NCBI GenBank assembly: GCA_002308615.1
Contig: DBWC01000021.1
Coordinates: 1,463-17,107, forward strand
Direction: 5' to 3'
Length of the DNA: 15,645 nucleotides
From: Clostridiales bacterium UBA1248
Lineage (GTDB): Bacteria; Bacillota; Clostridia; Oscillospirales; CAG-272
Shown here: positions 8,405 to 15,522 of the stretch, one piece after another
Numbering within the stretch: the stretch's first letter is position 1
Layout of the letters: each line of letters begins with the position of its first letter
Notes under the pieces: generated by a model
What the model was told of the DNA's origin: nothing
Databases searched by the model: none
The model's input: the letters and a program-made list of their open reading frames with translations, nothing else
Position numbers and translations under genes: made by a program

Positions 8405-9082
8405 ATGCGTATATACGGACTTCAGAAGCTGTCGCTTGTCGACTATCCCGGCAAGACCGCGGCGGTGCTTTTTACCGGCGGCTGTAATTTCCGCTGCCCG
8501 TTCTGCCATAATTTCGAGCTTGTCATGCGTCCGGGCGATCCTCTGGACGACGGCGAGGTCTTCGAGTACTTGAAAAAACGCCGCGGTCTGCTTGACGGCG
8601 TCGTCATAACCGGCGGCGAGCCGCTTCTGCACGCGGATATAATACAGACGGTAAAAGAGGTAAAGGCGCTCGGCTATCCGGTAAAGATAGATACGAACGG
8701 CACGTTCCCCGGAAGGCTCGCGGAGCTTCTGAACGAGGGGATAGACTACGTCGCAATGGATATAAAGAACTGTAAGGAGAAATATTATATAACGGCGGGA
8801 TGTGACGTCGATCTTGACGCGGTGGAGAAAAGCATCATGCTTTTGAAAAACGGCGGCACGGATTTTGAGTTCCGCACCACCGTCGTGTCGCAGCTGCACG
8901 ACGAAGAGGATTTTTTAAGGATAGGTCAGTGGATAAAGGGAGACGAGAAGTATTTTCTGCAGCGTTTCAAGGACTCTGAGAACGTGCCCTACGCAAAGCT
9001 GACTCCTCCGGACGATGAAACGCTCGGTCGTTTTTTGTCCGCCGTACAAAGATTTGTGCCGAACGCCGCAATCAGAGGATAA
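8405..9082 (+). CDS. nrdG: Anaerobic ribonucleotide reductase activating protein (radical SAM, NrdG2 type)
   Basis: Radical-SAM enzyme that forms the glycyl radical on NrdD, using a 4Fe-4S cluster and S-adenosylmethionine under anoxia. 225 residues. The N-terminus MRIYGLQKLSLVDYPGK followed by FTGGCNFRCPFCHN is characteristic of the NrdG2 family, longer than the E. coli NrdG of about 154 aa. The cluster cysteines are C27, C31 and C34 (CX3CX2C). GGEP near residues 77-80 is the SAM-binding motif, and IDTNGTFP and DYVAMDIKN are typical later strands. GGAG lies 9 bases before the ATG. The partner nrdD follows in the same direction but has its own promoter. NrdG2 proteins are often annotated by sequence only, so partnership with this NrdD is inferred from adjacency. 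Confidence 0.9.
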   Translation: MRIYGLQKLSLVDYPGKTAAVLFTGGCNFRCPFCHNFELVMRPGDPLDDGEVFEYLKKRRGLLDGVVITGGEPLLHADIIQTVKEVKALGYPVKIDTNGTFPGRLAELLNEGIDYVAMDIKNCKEKYYITAGCDVDLDAVEKSIMLLKNGGTDFEFRTTVVSQLHDEEDFLRIGQWIKGDEKYFLQRFKDSENVPYAKLTPPDDETLGRFLSAVQRFVPNAAIRG

Positions 9083-9098
9083 TCACAACATATAGTTT
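9083..9098 (+). promoter_or_regulatory. NrdR-box-like site 1 upstream of nrdD
   Basis: A 16-base site with core CAACATATAG, one mismatch from the NrdR core pattern CWATATATWG. It begins directly after the nrdG stop. Its centre is 31 bases upstream of site 2, so both lie on one face of the DNA. NrdR is the conserved ATP-cone repressor of ribonucleotide reductase genes; nrdR itself is not in this window. Confidence 0.6.
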
Positions 9099-9113
9099 TA
9101 CTCAAAAATTTTT

Positions 9114-9129
9114 CTACAATATATTGAAA
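9114..9129 (+). promoter_or_regulatory. NrdR-box-like site 2 upstream of nrdD
   Basis: The core CAATATATTG is a perfect match to the NrdR core pattern CWATATATWG and is itself palindromic. The outer flanks (CTA and AAA) match the consensus ACA/TGT poorly. The 15-base gap between the two 16-base boxes is the spacing usual for tandem NrdR boxes. It ends 7 bases before the -35 of the nrdD promoter. Confidence 0.7.
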
Positions 9130-9136
9130 AAAGCTC

Positions 9137-9165
9137 TTGACAAATCGCGTTTAATGGTGTATGAT
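9137..9165 (+). promoter_or_regulatory. Promoter of nrdD
   Basis: -35 TTGACA (9137-9142, consensus), 17-base spacer, -10 TATGAT (9160-9165). Predicted start about 9172, leaving a leader of about 70 bases. A GTG at 9180 would lie almost at the transcript 5' end, which argues for the ATG at 9243 as the nrdD start. Confidence 0.8.
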
Positions 9166-9242
9166 ATACAAGCTGGAAAGTGTCAGCAAATCGTCAAAAC
9201 ACCGAAATTATTAGGAAATTACATAAAGAAAAGGGGAACAAA

Positions 9243-11618
9243 ATGTATCAGGTAGTTAAACGCGACGGCAAGGTTGTAGATTTCAACATCAGAAAGATAT
9301 CAGACGCTATTAAAAAGGCTTTTGAAGCGCAGGACAGACAGTATAACGACGATATAATAGATATGCTCGCTCTTAAAGTCACATCCGATTACGAGCCGAA
9401 GATAAAGGACGGCAAGGTCGGCGTTGAGGATATACAGGACAGCGTTGAGAAAATACTTATAGACGCCGGTTACGCGGACGTTGCAAAGTGCTACATACTT
9501 TACAGAAAGAACCGCGAGAAGATCCGTAACATGAAATCCACGATCCTTGACTATAAGGATATAGTGGACAGCTACGTCAAAAACCTTGACTGGAGAGTAA
9601 AAGAAAACTCCACCGTCAAATACTCCGTCGGCGGTCTAATATTATCGAACTCCGGTGCGATAACGGCTAACTATTGGCTGTCCGAAATATACGATCAGGA
9701 AATAGCGGACGCGCACAGAAACGCCGATATACATATACACGACCTGAGTATGCTCACCGGCTACTGCGCCGGCTGGTCGCTGAAACAGCTCATAAAAGAG
9801 GGCCTGGGCGGCATTCCCGGAAAGATCACCTCGTCCCCGGCGTCACACCTTGCGACGCTGTGCAACCAGATGGTCAACTTCTTGGGCATAATGCAGAACG
9901 AATGGGCGGGCGCGCAGGCGTTCTCTTCGTTTGATACGTATTTAGCCCCGTTTGTAAAGGTGGACAACCTTTCCTACAGAGACGTCAAAAAGTGCATTGA
10001 ATCTTTCGTATTCGGCGTTAACACCCCGTCAAGATGGGGCACCCAGTCTCCGTTCTCCAACATCACGCTTGACTGGACCGTTCCGAACGACCTGGCGGAG
10101 CTTCCCGCTATCGTCGGCGGCAAGGAAATGGATTTCAAATACAAGGACTGTAAAGCCGAAATGGATATGGTCAACCGCGCTTTCATCGAAATAATGATAG
10201 AGGGCGACGCAAACGGCAGAGGCTTCCAGTATCCGATACCCACGTATTCGATAACCCGCGACTTTGACTGGTCCGATACGGAAAACAACCGTCTGCTGTT
10301 CGAGATGACTTCCAAATACGGCACGCCGTACTTCTCTAACTATATAAACAGCGACATGGAGCCGTCGGATATACGCAGTATGTGCTGCCGCTTAAGACTT
10401 GACCTCCGTGAGCTCCGCAAAAAGACGGGCGGTTTCTTCGGCTCGGGCGAGAGCACCGGTTCTGTCGGCGTCGTTACGCTTAATATGCCGAGGATCGGCT
10501 ATCTGTCCAAAACGAGAGAGGAATTCTTCGAGCGTCTTGACAAACTGATGGACATCGCCGCAAGATCGCTTGATACGAAGCGCCGCATAATCACAAAGCT
10601 GCTTGACGAAGGACTTTATCCGTACACCAAGCGTTACCTCGGCACGTTTGAAAACCACTTCTCGACGATCGGTCTCGTCGGCATGAACGAGGCGTGCCTG
10701 AACGCCAAATTCATAGGCGTCGATATGACGCACAAGGAAGCGCAGGAATTTACCAAAGACGTGCTCAACCATATGAGAGAGCGCCTGTCCGATTATCAGG
10801 AAAAATACGGAGATCTTTTCAATCTTGAGGCGACTCCGGCGGAATCCACCGCTTACAGACTTGCAAAGCACGACGTTGAGCGTTATCCCGATATAATCAC
10901 CGCGTCCGAAAAAGGCAACACGCCGTATTATACGAACAGCTCGCATCTGCCCGTAGGCTACACCGCGGACGTGTTCGAAGCACTTGACGTTCAGGACGAG
11001 CTGCAGACGCTTTACACCTCCGGAACCGTTTTCCACGCGTTCTTAGGCGAGCGTCTCCCCGACTGGAAAGCCGCGGCGAATCTCGTCCGCAAGATCGCGG
11101 AAAACTACAAGCTCCCGTATTACACGCTGTCCCCGACGTATTCCATATGCAAGAATCACGGTTATATTGTCGGCGAGGTTTACGAATGCCCGCACTGCCA
11201 TGAAAAGACGGAGGTTTACAGCCGTATCACAGGTTACTACCGTCCCGTTCAGGACTGGAACGTAGGCAAGGCGGAGGAATTCAGAGAGAGAAAAGAGTAC
11301 GATATAGCAAATTCCCGCCTGTCGCACGAGCGTCCCGTATTCGAGCAGAGCTGCGTATGCGAAGAAAAACCGGAGCAGAAGGCGGAAGGCGGCGACGAGA
11401 TAATACTGTTCGCCAGCAAGACCTGCCCGAACTGCAAGGCGGCTGCTATGCTGCTTGACAAAGCCGGCGTTAAGTATACGAAGATCTACGCGGAAGACGA
11501 ACCTCAGCTCGCCGTACAGTACGGTATCAAACAGGCGCCCACGCTTCTGACCGTAAAAGGCGGAGAAGCGGAAAGATACGTAAATCTGTCTAATATCAGA
11601 AAGTATATAGGGGTTTGA
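9243..11618 (+). CDS. nrdD: Anaerobic (class III) ribonucleotide reductase NrdD with fused C-terminal redoxin domain
   Basis: Makes deoxyribonucleotides from ribonucleotides without oxygen, using a glycyl radical installed by NrdG. 791 residues from the ATG, which has AAGGGGAA just upstream; an in-frame GTG at 9180 would add 21 residues but lacks a ribosome site. In order: an ATP-cone (about 1-95, beginning MYQVVKRDGKVVDFNIRK), the catalytic barrel with C175 (GYCAGW), SPFSN near 273-277 and adjacent C381-C382, a zinc site (C636, H639, C649, C652), and the glycyl-radical loop RITGYYRPV with the likely radical at G664. After a Glu/Lys-rich linker (about 705-717), a thioredoxin/glutaredoxin-like domain of about 74 residues follows, with CPNC at 728-731 and a QAPT cis-proline-type segment. 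The fusion suggests redoxin-dependent rather than formate-dependent reduction. Confidence 0.95.
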   Translation: MYQVVKRDGKVVDFNIRKISDAIKKAFEAQDRQYNDDIIDMLALKVTSDYEPKIKDGKVGVEDIQDSVEKILIDAGYADVAKCYILYRKNREKIRNMKSTILDYKDIVDSYVKNLDWRVKENSTVKYSVGGLILSNSGAITANYWLSEIYDQEIADAHRNADIHIHDLSMLTGYCAGWSLKQLIKEGLGGIPGKITSSPASHLATLCNQMVNFLGIMQNEWAGAQAFSSFDTYLAPFVKVDNLSYRDVKKCIESFVFGVNTPSRWGTQSPFSNITLDWTVPNDLAELPAIVGGKEMDFKYKDCKAEMDMVNRAFIEIMIEGDANGRGFQYPIPTYSITRDFDWSDTENNRLLFEMTSKYGTPYFSNYINSDMEPSDIRSMCCRLRLDLRELRKKTGGFFGSGESTGSVGVVTLNMPRIGYLSKTREEFFERLDKLMDIAARSLDTKRRIITKLLDEGLYPYTKRYLGTFENHFSTIGLVGMNEACLNAKFIGVDMTHKEAQEFTKDVLNHMRERLSDYQEKYGDLFNLEATPAESTAYRLAKHDVERYPDIITASEKGNTPYYTNSSHLPVGYTADVFEALDVQDELQTLYTSGTVFHAFLGERLPDWKAAANLVRKIAENYKLPYYTLSPTYSICKNHGYIVGEVYECPHCHEKTEVYSRITGYYRPVQDWNVGKAEEFRERKEYDIANSRLSHERPVFEQSCVCEEKPEQKAEGGDEIILFASKTCPNCKAAAMLLDKAGVKYTKIYAEDEPQLAVQYGIKQAPTLLTVKGGEAERYVNLSNIRKYIGV

Positions 11619-11648
11619 TACACATTATGTAGGGGAGGGGTCTTACGT

Positions 11649-11687
11649 GAACCCCCAACGCTCTCAAGTTCGCGTCGGGGAACCCCT
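11649..11687 (+). repeat. 39-bp direct repeat, copy 1
   Basis: Identical to the copy at 11790-11828 except for one base (T here, A there, in the middle CTC[T/A]CAAG). Begins GAACCCCCAACGCTC and ends CGGGGAACCCCT. It can fold imperfectly: CCCC pairs with GGGG and ACGC with GCGT around a 10-base loop. Confidence 0.9.
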
Positions 11688-11729
11688 ATCCCCTCCCGAA
11701 TTAAGAATTCAGAATTCAAAAATTAAGGT

Positions 11730-11744
11730 GTCGGCAGAGCCGAC
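11730..11744 (+). repeat. Perfect short hairpin between the direct repeats
   Basis: GTCGGC-AGA-GCCGAC, a 6-bp perfect inverted repeat with a 3-base loop. No T-tract follows, so it is not a standard terminator; it is probably part of the repeat element. Confidence 0.7.
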
Positions 11745-11789
11745 GGTCTGTGTGCCTGCGGCGCATTTGGGGCTCCCCGCCCCCTTCGG

Positions 11790-11828
11790 GAACCCCCAAC
11801 GCTCACAAGTTCGCGTCGGGGAACCCCT
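11790..11828 (+). repeat. 39-bp direct repeat, copy 2
   Basis: Second copy, 141 bases downstream of the first (start to start), 38 of 39 positions identical. It is preceded by GGCTCCCCGCCCCCTTCG and followed by a C-rich, A/C-only tract, so the flanks are not duplicated. Confidence 0.9.
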
Positions 11829-11885
11829 CAATCCACCCCCAAACCCCCACCACCCCCCGCATTTTCGGGGCTTTCGAAAAACCGG

Positions 11886-11915
11886 GGGCGCACTTCAAAC
11901 GTGCGCCCTCTTTTT
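11886..11915 (+). terminator. Intrinsic terminator between nrdD and the methyltransferase operon
   Basis: Perfect 8-bp stem GGGCGCAC / GTGCGCCC with a 7-base loop, followed by TCTTTTT. Strong Rho-independent form. It ends only 14 bases before the methyltransferase ATG, right against that gene's AAAGGAG ribosome site. It therefore ends nrdD transcription, but any promoter for the next operon lying upstream would also have to pass it. Confidence 0.8.
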
Positions 11916-11929
11916 GATAAAGGAGAACA

Positions 11930-12718
11930 ATGCAAAGAAAAGAAGCGCTTAAAAACTACTACGAAACTCACGACGAGGATTCCCGTCTGCGCTCCCGTCA
12001 CGGTACCGTGGAATTTCTTACGACGGTAAAATATATAGAAAAATATTTGAAGCCCGGAATGAAAATCATAGAGATCGGCGCGGGCACGGGCGTTTATTCA
12101 CACTATTTCGCACAACACGGTTACGACGTGGACGCTGTGGAGATAATGGAACATAATATTGAAGTCTTTAAGAAAAACACACAGCCAAACGAAACAGTCA
12201 CGGTAACGCAGGGTGACGCGATAGACCTGAAAGGCTTTCCGGACGGTGCGTACGATATAACCTTGCTGTTAGGTCCGATGTATCATCTTTATACAGAAGA
12301 GGATAAGCTCTCGGCTCTGCGCGAGGCGATAAGAGTCACGAAAAAAGGCGGTGCCGTCTTTGCGGCGTACTGCAACAACGATATGACCGCGTACGGTTTT
12401 CTGTTCGGCAAAGAGGGCATAAAGGACGACAGTCTGCACGATCTGATAGATTTTCAGACGTTTAAGCTGTCTTCAACTCCTAAAGAGGTTTTTACGCTTT
12501 ACCGCAAGGAAGACGTTGACGGGCTGATGAGCAATTTCAGCGTGACGCGCCTTCACTACGTCGGAGTTGATATGCTGACGCGGTTCATCAAAGAAGCCGT
12601 TGACGAAATGGACGATAAAACGTTTGAGATATATTTGAAATATCATTTTTCAATATGCGAGCGACCGGATATGGCAGGCGCGACGTATCATATGCTTGAT
12701 ATTTTCAGAAAGGATTAA
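11930..12718 (+). CDS. Class I SAM-dependent methyltransferase, substrate unknown
   Basis: 262 residues with a Rossmann-type methyltransferase fold. Motif I is IIEIGAGTGVYS (about 46-57), the acidic residue ending the second strand lies in VDAVEIMEHN, and QGDAIDL is a motif III-like segment. LLLGPMYHLYTEEDK replaces the motif IV region, and RVTKKGGAVFAAYC is the post-IV strand. The substrate cannot be read from sequence; small-molecule methyltransferases of the UbiE/Smt type look like this, and the GPMYHL segment is common in such Clostridia proteins. AAAGGAG lies 6 bases before the ATG. The trxB-like gene starts 3 bases after its stop, so the two are co-transcribed. Confidence 0.85.
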   Translation: MQRKEALKNYYETHDEDSRLRSRHGTVEFLTTVKYIEKYLKPGMKIIEIGAGTGVYSHYFAQHGYDVDAVEIMEHNIEVFKKNTQPNETVTVTQGDAIDLKGFPDGAYDITLLLGPMYHLYTEEDKLSALREAIRVTKKGGAVFAAYCNNDMTAYGFLFGKEGIKDDSLHDLIDFQTFKLSSTPKEVFTLYRKEDVDGLMSNFSVTRLHYVGVDMLTRFIKEAVDEMDDKTFEIYLKYHFSICERPDMAGATYHMLDIFRKD

Positions 12719-12721
12719 AAA

Positions 12722-13621
12722 ATGTACGATATTATAGTGATAGGCGGCGGCCCCGCCGGACTTACCGCGGCGATCTACGCGAGACGCGCGGGAAAATCCG
12801 TGCTGATATTTGAAAAAGACGGCTTCGGCGGTCAGATGACACATTCCCCGAAAATAGAAAATTATCCCGGTTATAATGAAATATCGGGGTTAGAGCTGTC
12901 GGACAAGATGTTCGAACAGGCGTTAGCTCTCGGCGCGGAAATAGAGATAGACGAGGTAGTATCGGTAGAAGACGGCGACGTCAAAAAAGTACGGACCGCC
13001 TCAAACGAATTTGAAGCAAAGGCGGTTATAATCGCCGCCGGAGTAAAGCACAGAACGCTCGGCGTTCCGGGCGAGGAGGATTTCATCGGCAGCGGCATAT
13101 CGTTCTGCGCCGTATGCGACGGAGCTTTTTACGCGGGTAAAACCGTATGCGTCGTCGGCGGCGGCAACTCCGCCATGCAGGAGGCGATAATGCTGTCCGA
13201 GCGCTGCGCTCACGTGACGATACTGCAGGATATGCCGTATCTCACCGGAGAAAAAGCGTTAGCCGACATAATAAGCGAAAAAAACAACGTAGAAGTGCTG
13301 TATAATTGCCGCGTGATCTCGTTTTACGGCGGGGATGAATTCAAAGGCGTAGCCGTATCGGTCGACGGAGCGGACAGAGCCGTTGACTGCGACGGATGTT
13401 TTATCGCAATAGGTCTTGTTCCCGGCAATTCATTTGCCGAAAAAGCCGTTATACTCAATAAATACGGCTACGTCGAGTCCGACGAAAGCTGTACGACGGG
13501 AAAAGACGGCATTTACGCCGCCGGAGACTGCAGAAGCAAAAAAATACGCCAGATAACGACGGCGACGGCGGACGGCGCGACCGCGGCGCTTGCCGCGTGC
13601 AGATATATAGACGGAAGATAA
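12722..13621 (+). CDS. trxB: Thioredoxin-reductase-like FAD oxidoreductase
   Basis: Low-molecular-weight thioredoxin reductase fold, 299 residues (family about 305-320). The FAD-binding GGGPAGLTAA is at 8-17, the redox-active CAVC at 129-132 (SFCAVCDGAFY), the second dinucleotide motif GGGNSA at 146-151, and the C-terminal FAD motif YAAGDCR at about 265-271. The dinucleotide domain reads VTILQDMPYLTGEKAL where NADPH-dependent enzymes carry HRRxxxR, so the 2'-phosphate clamp is absent. The donor may be NADH, ferredoxin or something else; Clostridia contain ferredoxin-dependent flavin thioredoxin reductases. AAAGGA inside the end of the methyltransferase gene serves as ribosome site. No thioredoxin gene is adjacent, but the NrdD redoxin domain is one gene upstream. 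The symbol is by family, not proven function. Confidence 0.85.
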   Translation: MYDIIVIGGGPAGLTAAIYARRAGKSVLIFEKDGFGGQMTHSPKIENYPGYNEISGLELSDKMFEQALALGAEIEIDEVVSVEDGDVKKVRTASNEFEAKAVIIAAGVKHRTLGVPGEEDFIGSGISFCAVCDGAFYAGKTVCVVGGGNSAMQEAIMLSERCAHVTILQDMPYLTGEKALADIISEKNNVEVLYNCRVISFYGGDEFKGVAVSVDGADRAVDCDGCFIAIGLVPGNSFAEKAVILNKYGYVESDESCTTGKDGIYAAGDCRSKKIRQITTATADGATAALAACRYIDGR

Positions 13622-13634
13622 CACCGGATAAAAC

Positions 13635-14333
13635 ATGAGAAAACTGATTAGGAAATACGCCGGATCTTACACGGACAGGGTCATAGCCCTGGCCGTTGTT
13701 TCCGTTGTCGTAAATCTTATATCAGCGTCGGTCAAGCTCGTTATCGGAATAGATCTTCATTCCGTATGGTATATAGTAAACGCCGTTTATTATCTGACGC
13801 TCGTTGCGGCGCGTATAGTATCCATCTATACGTATCAGCAGGTAAAAGGCGCGAAAAGCATTAAGAAAAAAATAAGGATAGAATCGCTTTTTTACAGAAG
13901 AAGCGGGATATTCATTTTCCTAATTGCCGCGGTTTATTTTCTTCTTTGCGTATATATGTTCACACGGCAGTACGCTGTCGTTGCGGAGGGCTACGGCGTT
14001 ATAATCGTCGTGTTCATCGTCGTTTATAAGCTGATATTCTCCGTGTACGGACTTTATATGACAAGAAAGCTGCGCGACAGGATAACGGAGACGATAAAAG
14101 CGATAAGCTTTACGGACGCCGGCATCTCTCTGATAATCGCAATATGTACTGTGCTCAATTTCGTGGACGAGAACATAGCCGTAAAGACAAGCTCCGCGCT
14201 GGGCATGATGATAAGCGCGGCGTTTATGGTCACGGGAATGGTCATGACCGTAACGAGAACGAGAAAATACCACAAAAGAATAAACGCGGAAAGCGTTGCC
14301 GGAGTCACAGATGAAGATAATAGCGGAAATTAA
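13635..14333 (+). CDS. Six-helix integral membrane protein of unknown function
   Basis: Not recognised. 232 residues with probable membrane helices near 15-37, 45-66, 91-110, 119-141, 157-175 and 185-207. A basic loop (about 70-89, KGAKSIKKKIRIESLFYRR) lies between helices 2 and 3 and another (144-156) between helices 4 and 5. The C-terminal tail is polar and acidic (about 215-232). The even helix number and the basic N-terminus (RKLIRKY) suggest both ends are cytoplasmic. No transporter signature or catalytic motif is visible. It starts 13 bases after trxB with only a weak CGGA site, and its last 23 bases overlap trmO, so it is probably translated as part of the operon. Confidence 0.8.
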   Translation: MRKLIRKYAGSYTDRVIALAVVSVVVNLISASVKLVIGIDLHSVWYIVNAVYYLTLVAARIVSIYTYQQVKGAKSIKKKIRIESLFYRRSGIFIFLIAAVYFLLCVYMFTRQYAVVAEGYGVIIVVFIVVYKLIFSVYGLYMTRKLRDRITETIKAISFTDAGISLIIAICTVLNFVDENIAVKTSSALGMMISAAFMVTGMVMTVTRTRKYHKRINAESVAGVTDEDNSGN

Positions 14334-14967
14334 GACCGATATGAAGGAAAAATTCGGCCTGCCCCGTCAGAGCGGTCTTATACCGGGCCTTAAAGGCAGG
14401 ATAGTTTTTATGCCGGAATACAAAAACGAGGACGCGCTGCGCGGTCTGTCCGGCTTTTCTCATATATGGGTGATATGGCGCTTTAACGGATTTGAAAAAG
14501 ATACCTGGTCGCCGACCGTGCGTCCGCCGCGCCTCGGCGGTAATAAGAGAATGGGAGTGTTTGCAACGCGCTCGCCCAACCGACCGAATCCGATAGGTCT
14601 GTCGCTTTTAAAGCTCGATAAGATAGAGAACGGAGAACTGTACGTTTCCGGTATAGATATGCGAGACGGCACGGCGATATACGATATAAAACCGTACTTA
14701 AAAATAACGGACTGCCGCCCCGACGCGACCGACGGCTTTGCCGAAGACACGGCGGAGCAAAAGGCAAAGGTCGTATTTGAATGTGACACGGATATGCTGA
14801 CCGAAGCCGAGCTTGCAACGATCACGCAAATGCTCGAACAGGACCCGCACCCGGCGTACAAAACCGAGCCGGAGCGGGTTTACGGAATGAGATATAAAAA
14901 ATTCAATATAACGTTCGGGATATCGGACGGTACGGTTACGGTAAAGGAAATAGAAAATGAAATATAA
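14311..14967 (+). CDS. trmO: tRNA (N6-threonylcarbamoyladenosine-37 N6)-methyltransferase TrmO (TsaA/YaeB family)
   Basis: SAM-dependent methyltransferase with a beta-barrel fold that in E. coli methylates t6A37 of threonine tRNA. 218 residues from the ATG at 14311. Family segments in order: KFGLPRQSGL (about 14-23), LSGFSHIWVIWRF (about 45-57), VRPPRLGGNKRMGVFATRSPNRPNPIGLS (about 66-94, the SAM-binding signature), and the C-terminal QDPHPAYKTEPERVYGM. The ATG has GGAG 6 bases upstream; an in-frame TTG at 14296 would add five residues and is less likely. It overlaps the membrane-protein gene by 23 bases and the acetyltransferase by 11. Some TsaA-family members may have other substrates, so the exact tRNA target is by family. 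Confidence 0.9.
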   Translation: MKIIAEIKTDMKEKFGLPRQSGLIPGLKGRIVFMPEYKNEDALRGLSGFSHIWVIWRFNGFEKDTWSPTVRPPRLGGNKRMGVFATRSPNRPNPIGLSLLKLDKIENGELYVSGIDMRDGTAIYDIKPYLKITDCRPDATDGFAEDTAEQKAKVVFECDTDMLTEAELATITQMLEQDPHPAYKTEPERVYGMRYKKFNITFGISDGTVTVKEIENEI

Positions 14968-15478
14968 CGGCGTAAGCGTAAGATATGCCGGCGTCGGCGA
15001 CGCGGAGCTTCTTTCGAAATGGTGGAACGACGGGGAGGTCATGGCTCACGCAGGATTCCCGTACGGTATAGGCACGACCGCGGAAAAGGTGGCCGAGCAG
15101 ATCAAAGCGGAAAGCGATGACAGCCGCCGCAGATTTATAATCGAATATGATGATATCCCGATAGGCGAGATGTCATACCGGCACGTTGACGGTAAGACCG
15201 CTGAGATAGGCATAAAAATATGCGATGCGTCGTATCAGAACAAAGGCCTCGGCAGGATCGCCCTCAGCCTGTTTATCGGTATGCTTTTTGACAAAGGATA
15301 CGACGTGATAATACTTGATACGGATCTGAACAATAAGCGCGCACAGCACGTTTACGAAACGCTCGGATTTGAAAAAACGGGCGTAAGCTATAACAGCTGG
15401 CGCGACCGGACCGGAGCGCTCCGGTCCGCCGTTGACTACCGTCTGACGAAAGCGGAATTCAAAAGCTTCCTTTTATGA
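14957..15478 (+). CDS. GNAT-family N-acetyltransferase
   Basis: 173 residues. Acetyl-CoA-binding motif A is YQNKGLGRIALSLFIGMLF (about 93-111), with the Q-x-x-G-x-G core, followed by DLNNKRAQHVYETLGFEKTG, the motif B region that closes GNAT folds. The N-terminal VRYAGVGDAELLSKWWND is typical of RimJ/RimL-like and aminoglycoside-like acetyltransferases, which act on protein N-termini or small molecules; the substrate cannot be assigned. The ATG lies within the end of trmO with AAAGGA 8 bases upstream, so it is the last gene of the operon. No terminator is visible after its TGA. Confidence 0.88.
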   Translation: MKYNGVSVRYAGVGDAELLSKWWNDGEVMAHAGFPYGIGTTAEKVAEQIKAESDDSRRRFIIEYDDIPIGEMSYRHVDGKTAEIGIKICDASYQNKGLGRIALSLFIGMLFDKGYDVIILDTDLNNKRAQHVYETLGFEKTGVSYNSWRDRTGALRSAVDYRLTKAEFKSFLL

Positions 15479-15522
15479 GTACCGAAAACAGCAAAAAGAT
15501 GAGGAATAATTGAAAAATACTC

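Larger units (their letters stand above)
11619..11929. other. Non-coding repeat-rich intergenic region
   Basis: 311 bases without a convincing gene between nrdD and the methyltransferase. It contains two 39-bp direct repeats, an 8-bp inverted pair (GGGAGGGG at 11633-11640, CCCCTCCC at 11690-11697) around the first repeat, an AT-rich patch with two GAATTC sites (11698-11726), a short GC hairpin, C-rich runs (11829-11856), and a terminator at the right end. Composition shifts abruptly between these blocks. This resembles a non-autonomous dispersed repeat element rather than a regulatory leader, but no transposase or clear target-site duplication is seen. Confidence 0.7.

Noticed and set aside
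8303..8899. 198-codon minus-strand open frame over nrdG
   Set aside because: It lies antisense to the clear NrdG2 protein, its product has no family features, and it would overlap both divergent promoters.
9180..9242. GTG at 9180 as an upstream start for nrdD
   Set aside because: It is only about 8 bases after the predicted transcription start, has no ribosome site, and adds residues before the ATP-cone, which normally begins near MYQVVKRDG.
11647..11952. 101-codon plus-strand open frame across the repeat region
   Set aside because: It translates the 39-bp repeat twice (NPQRSQVRVGEPL) and low-complexity proline stretches, crosses the terminator and overlaps the methyltransferase start. It has no ribosome site and no protein-like composition.
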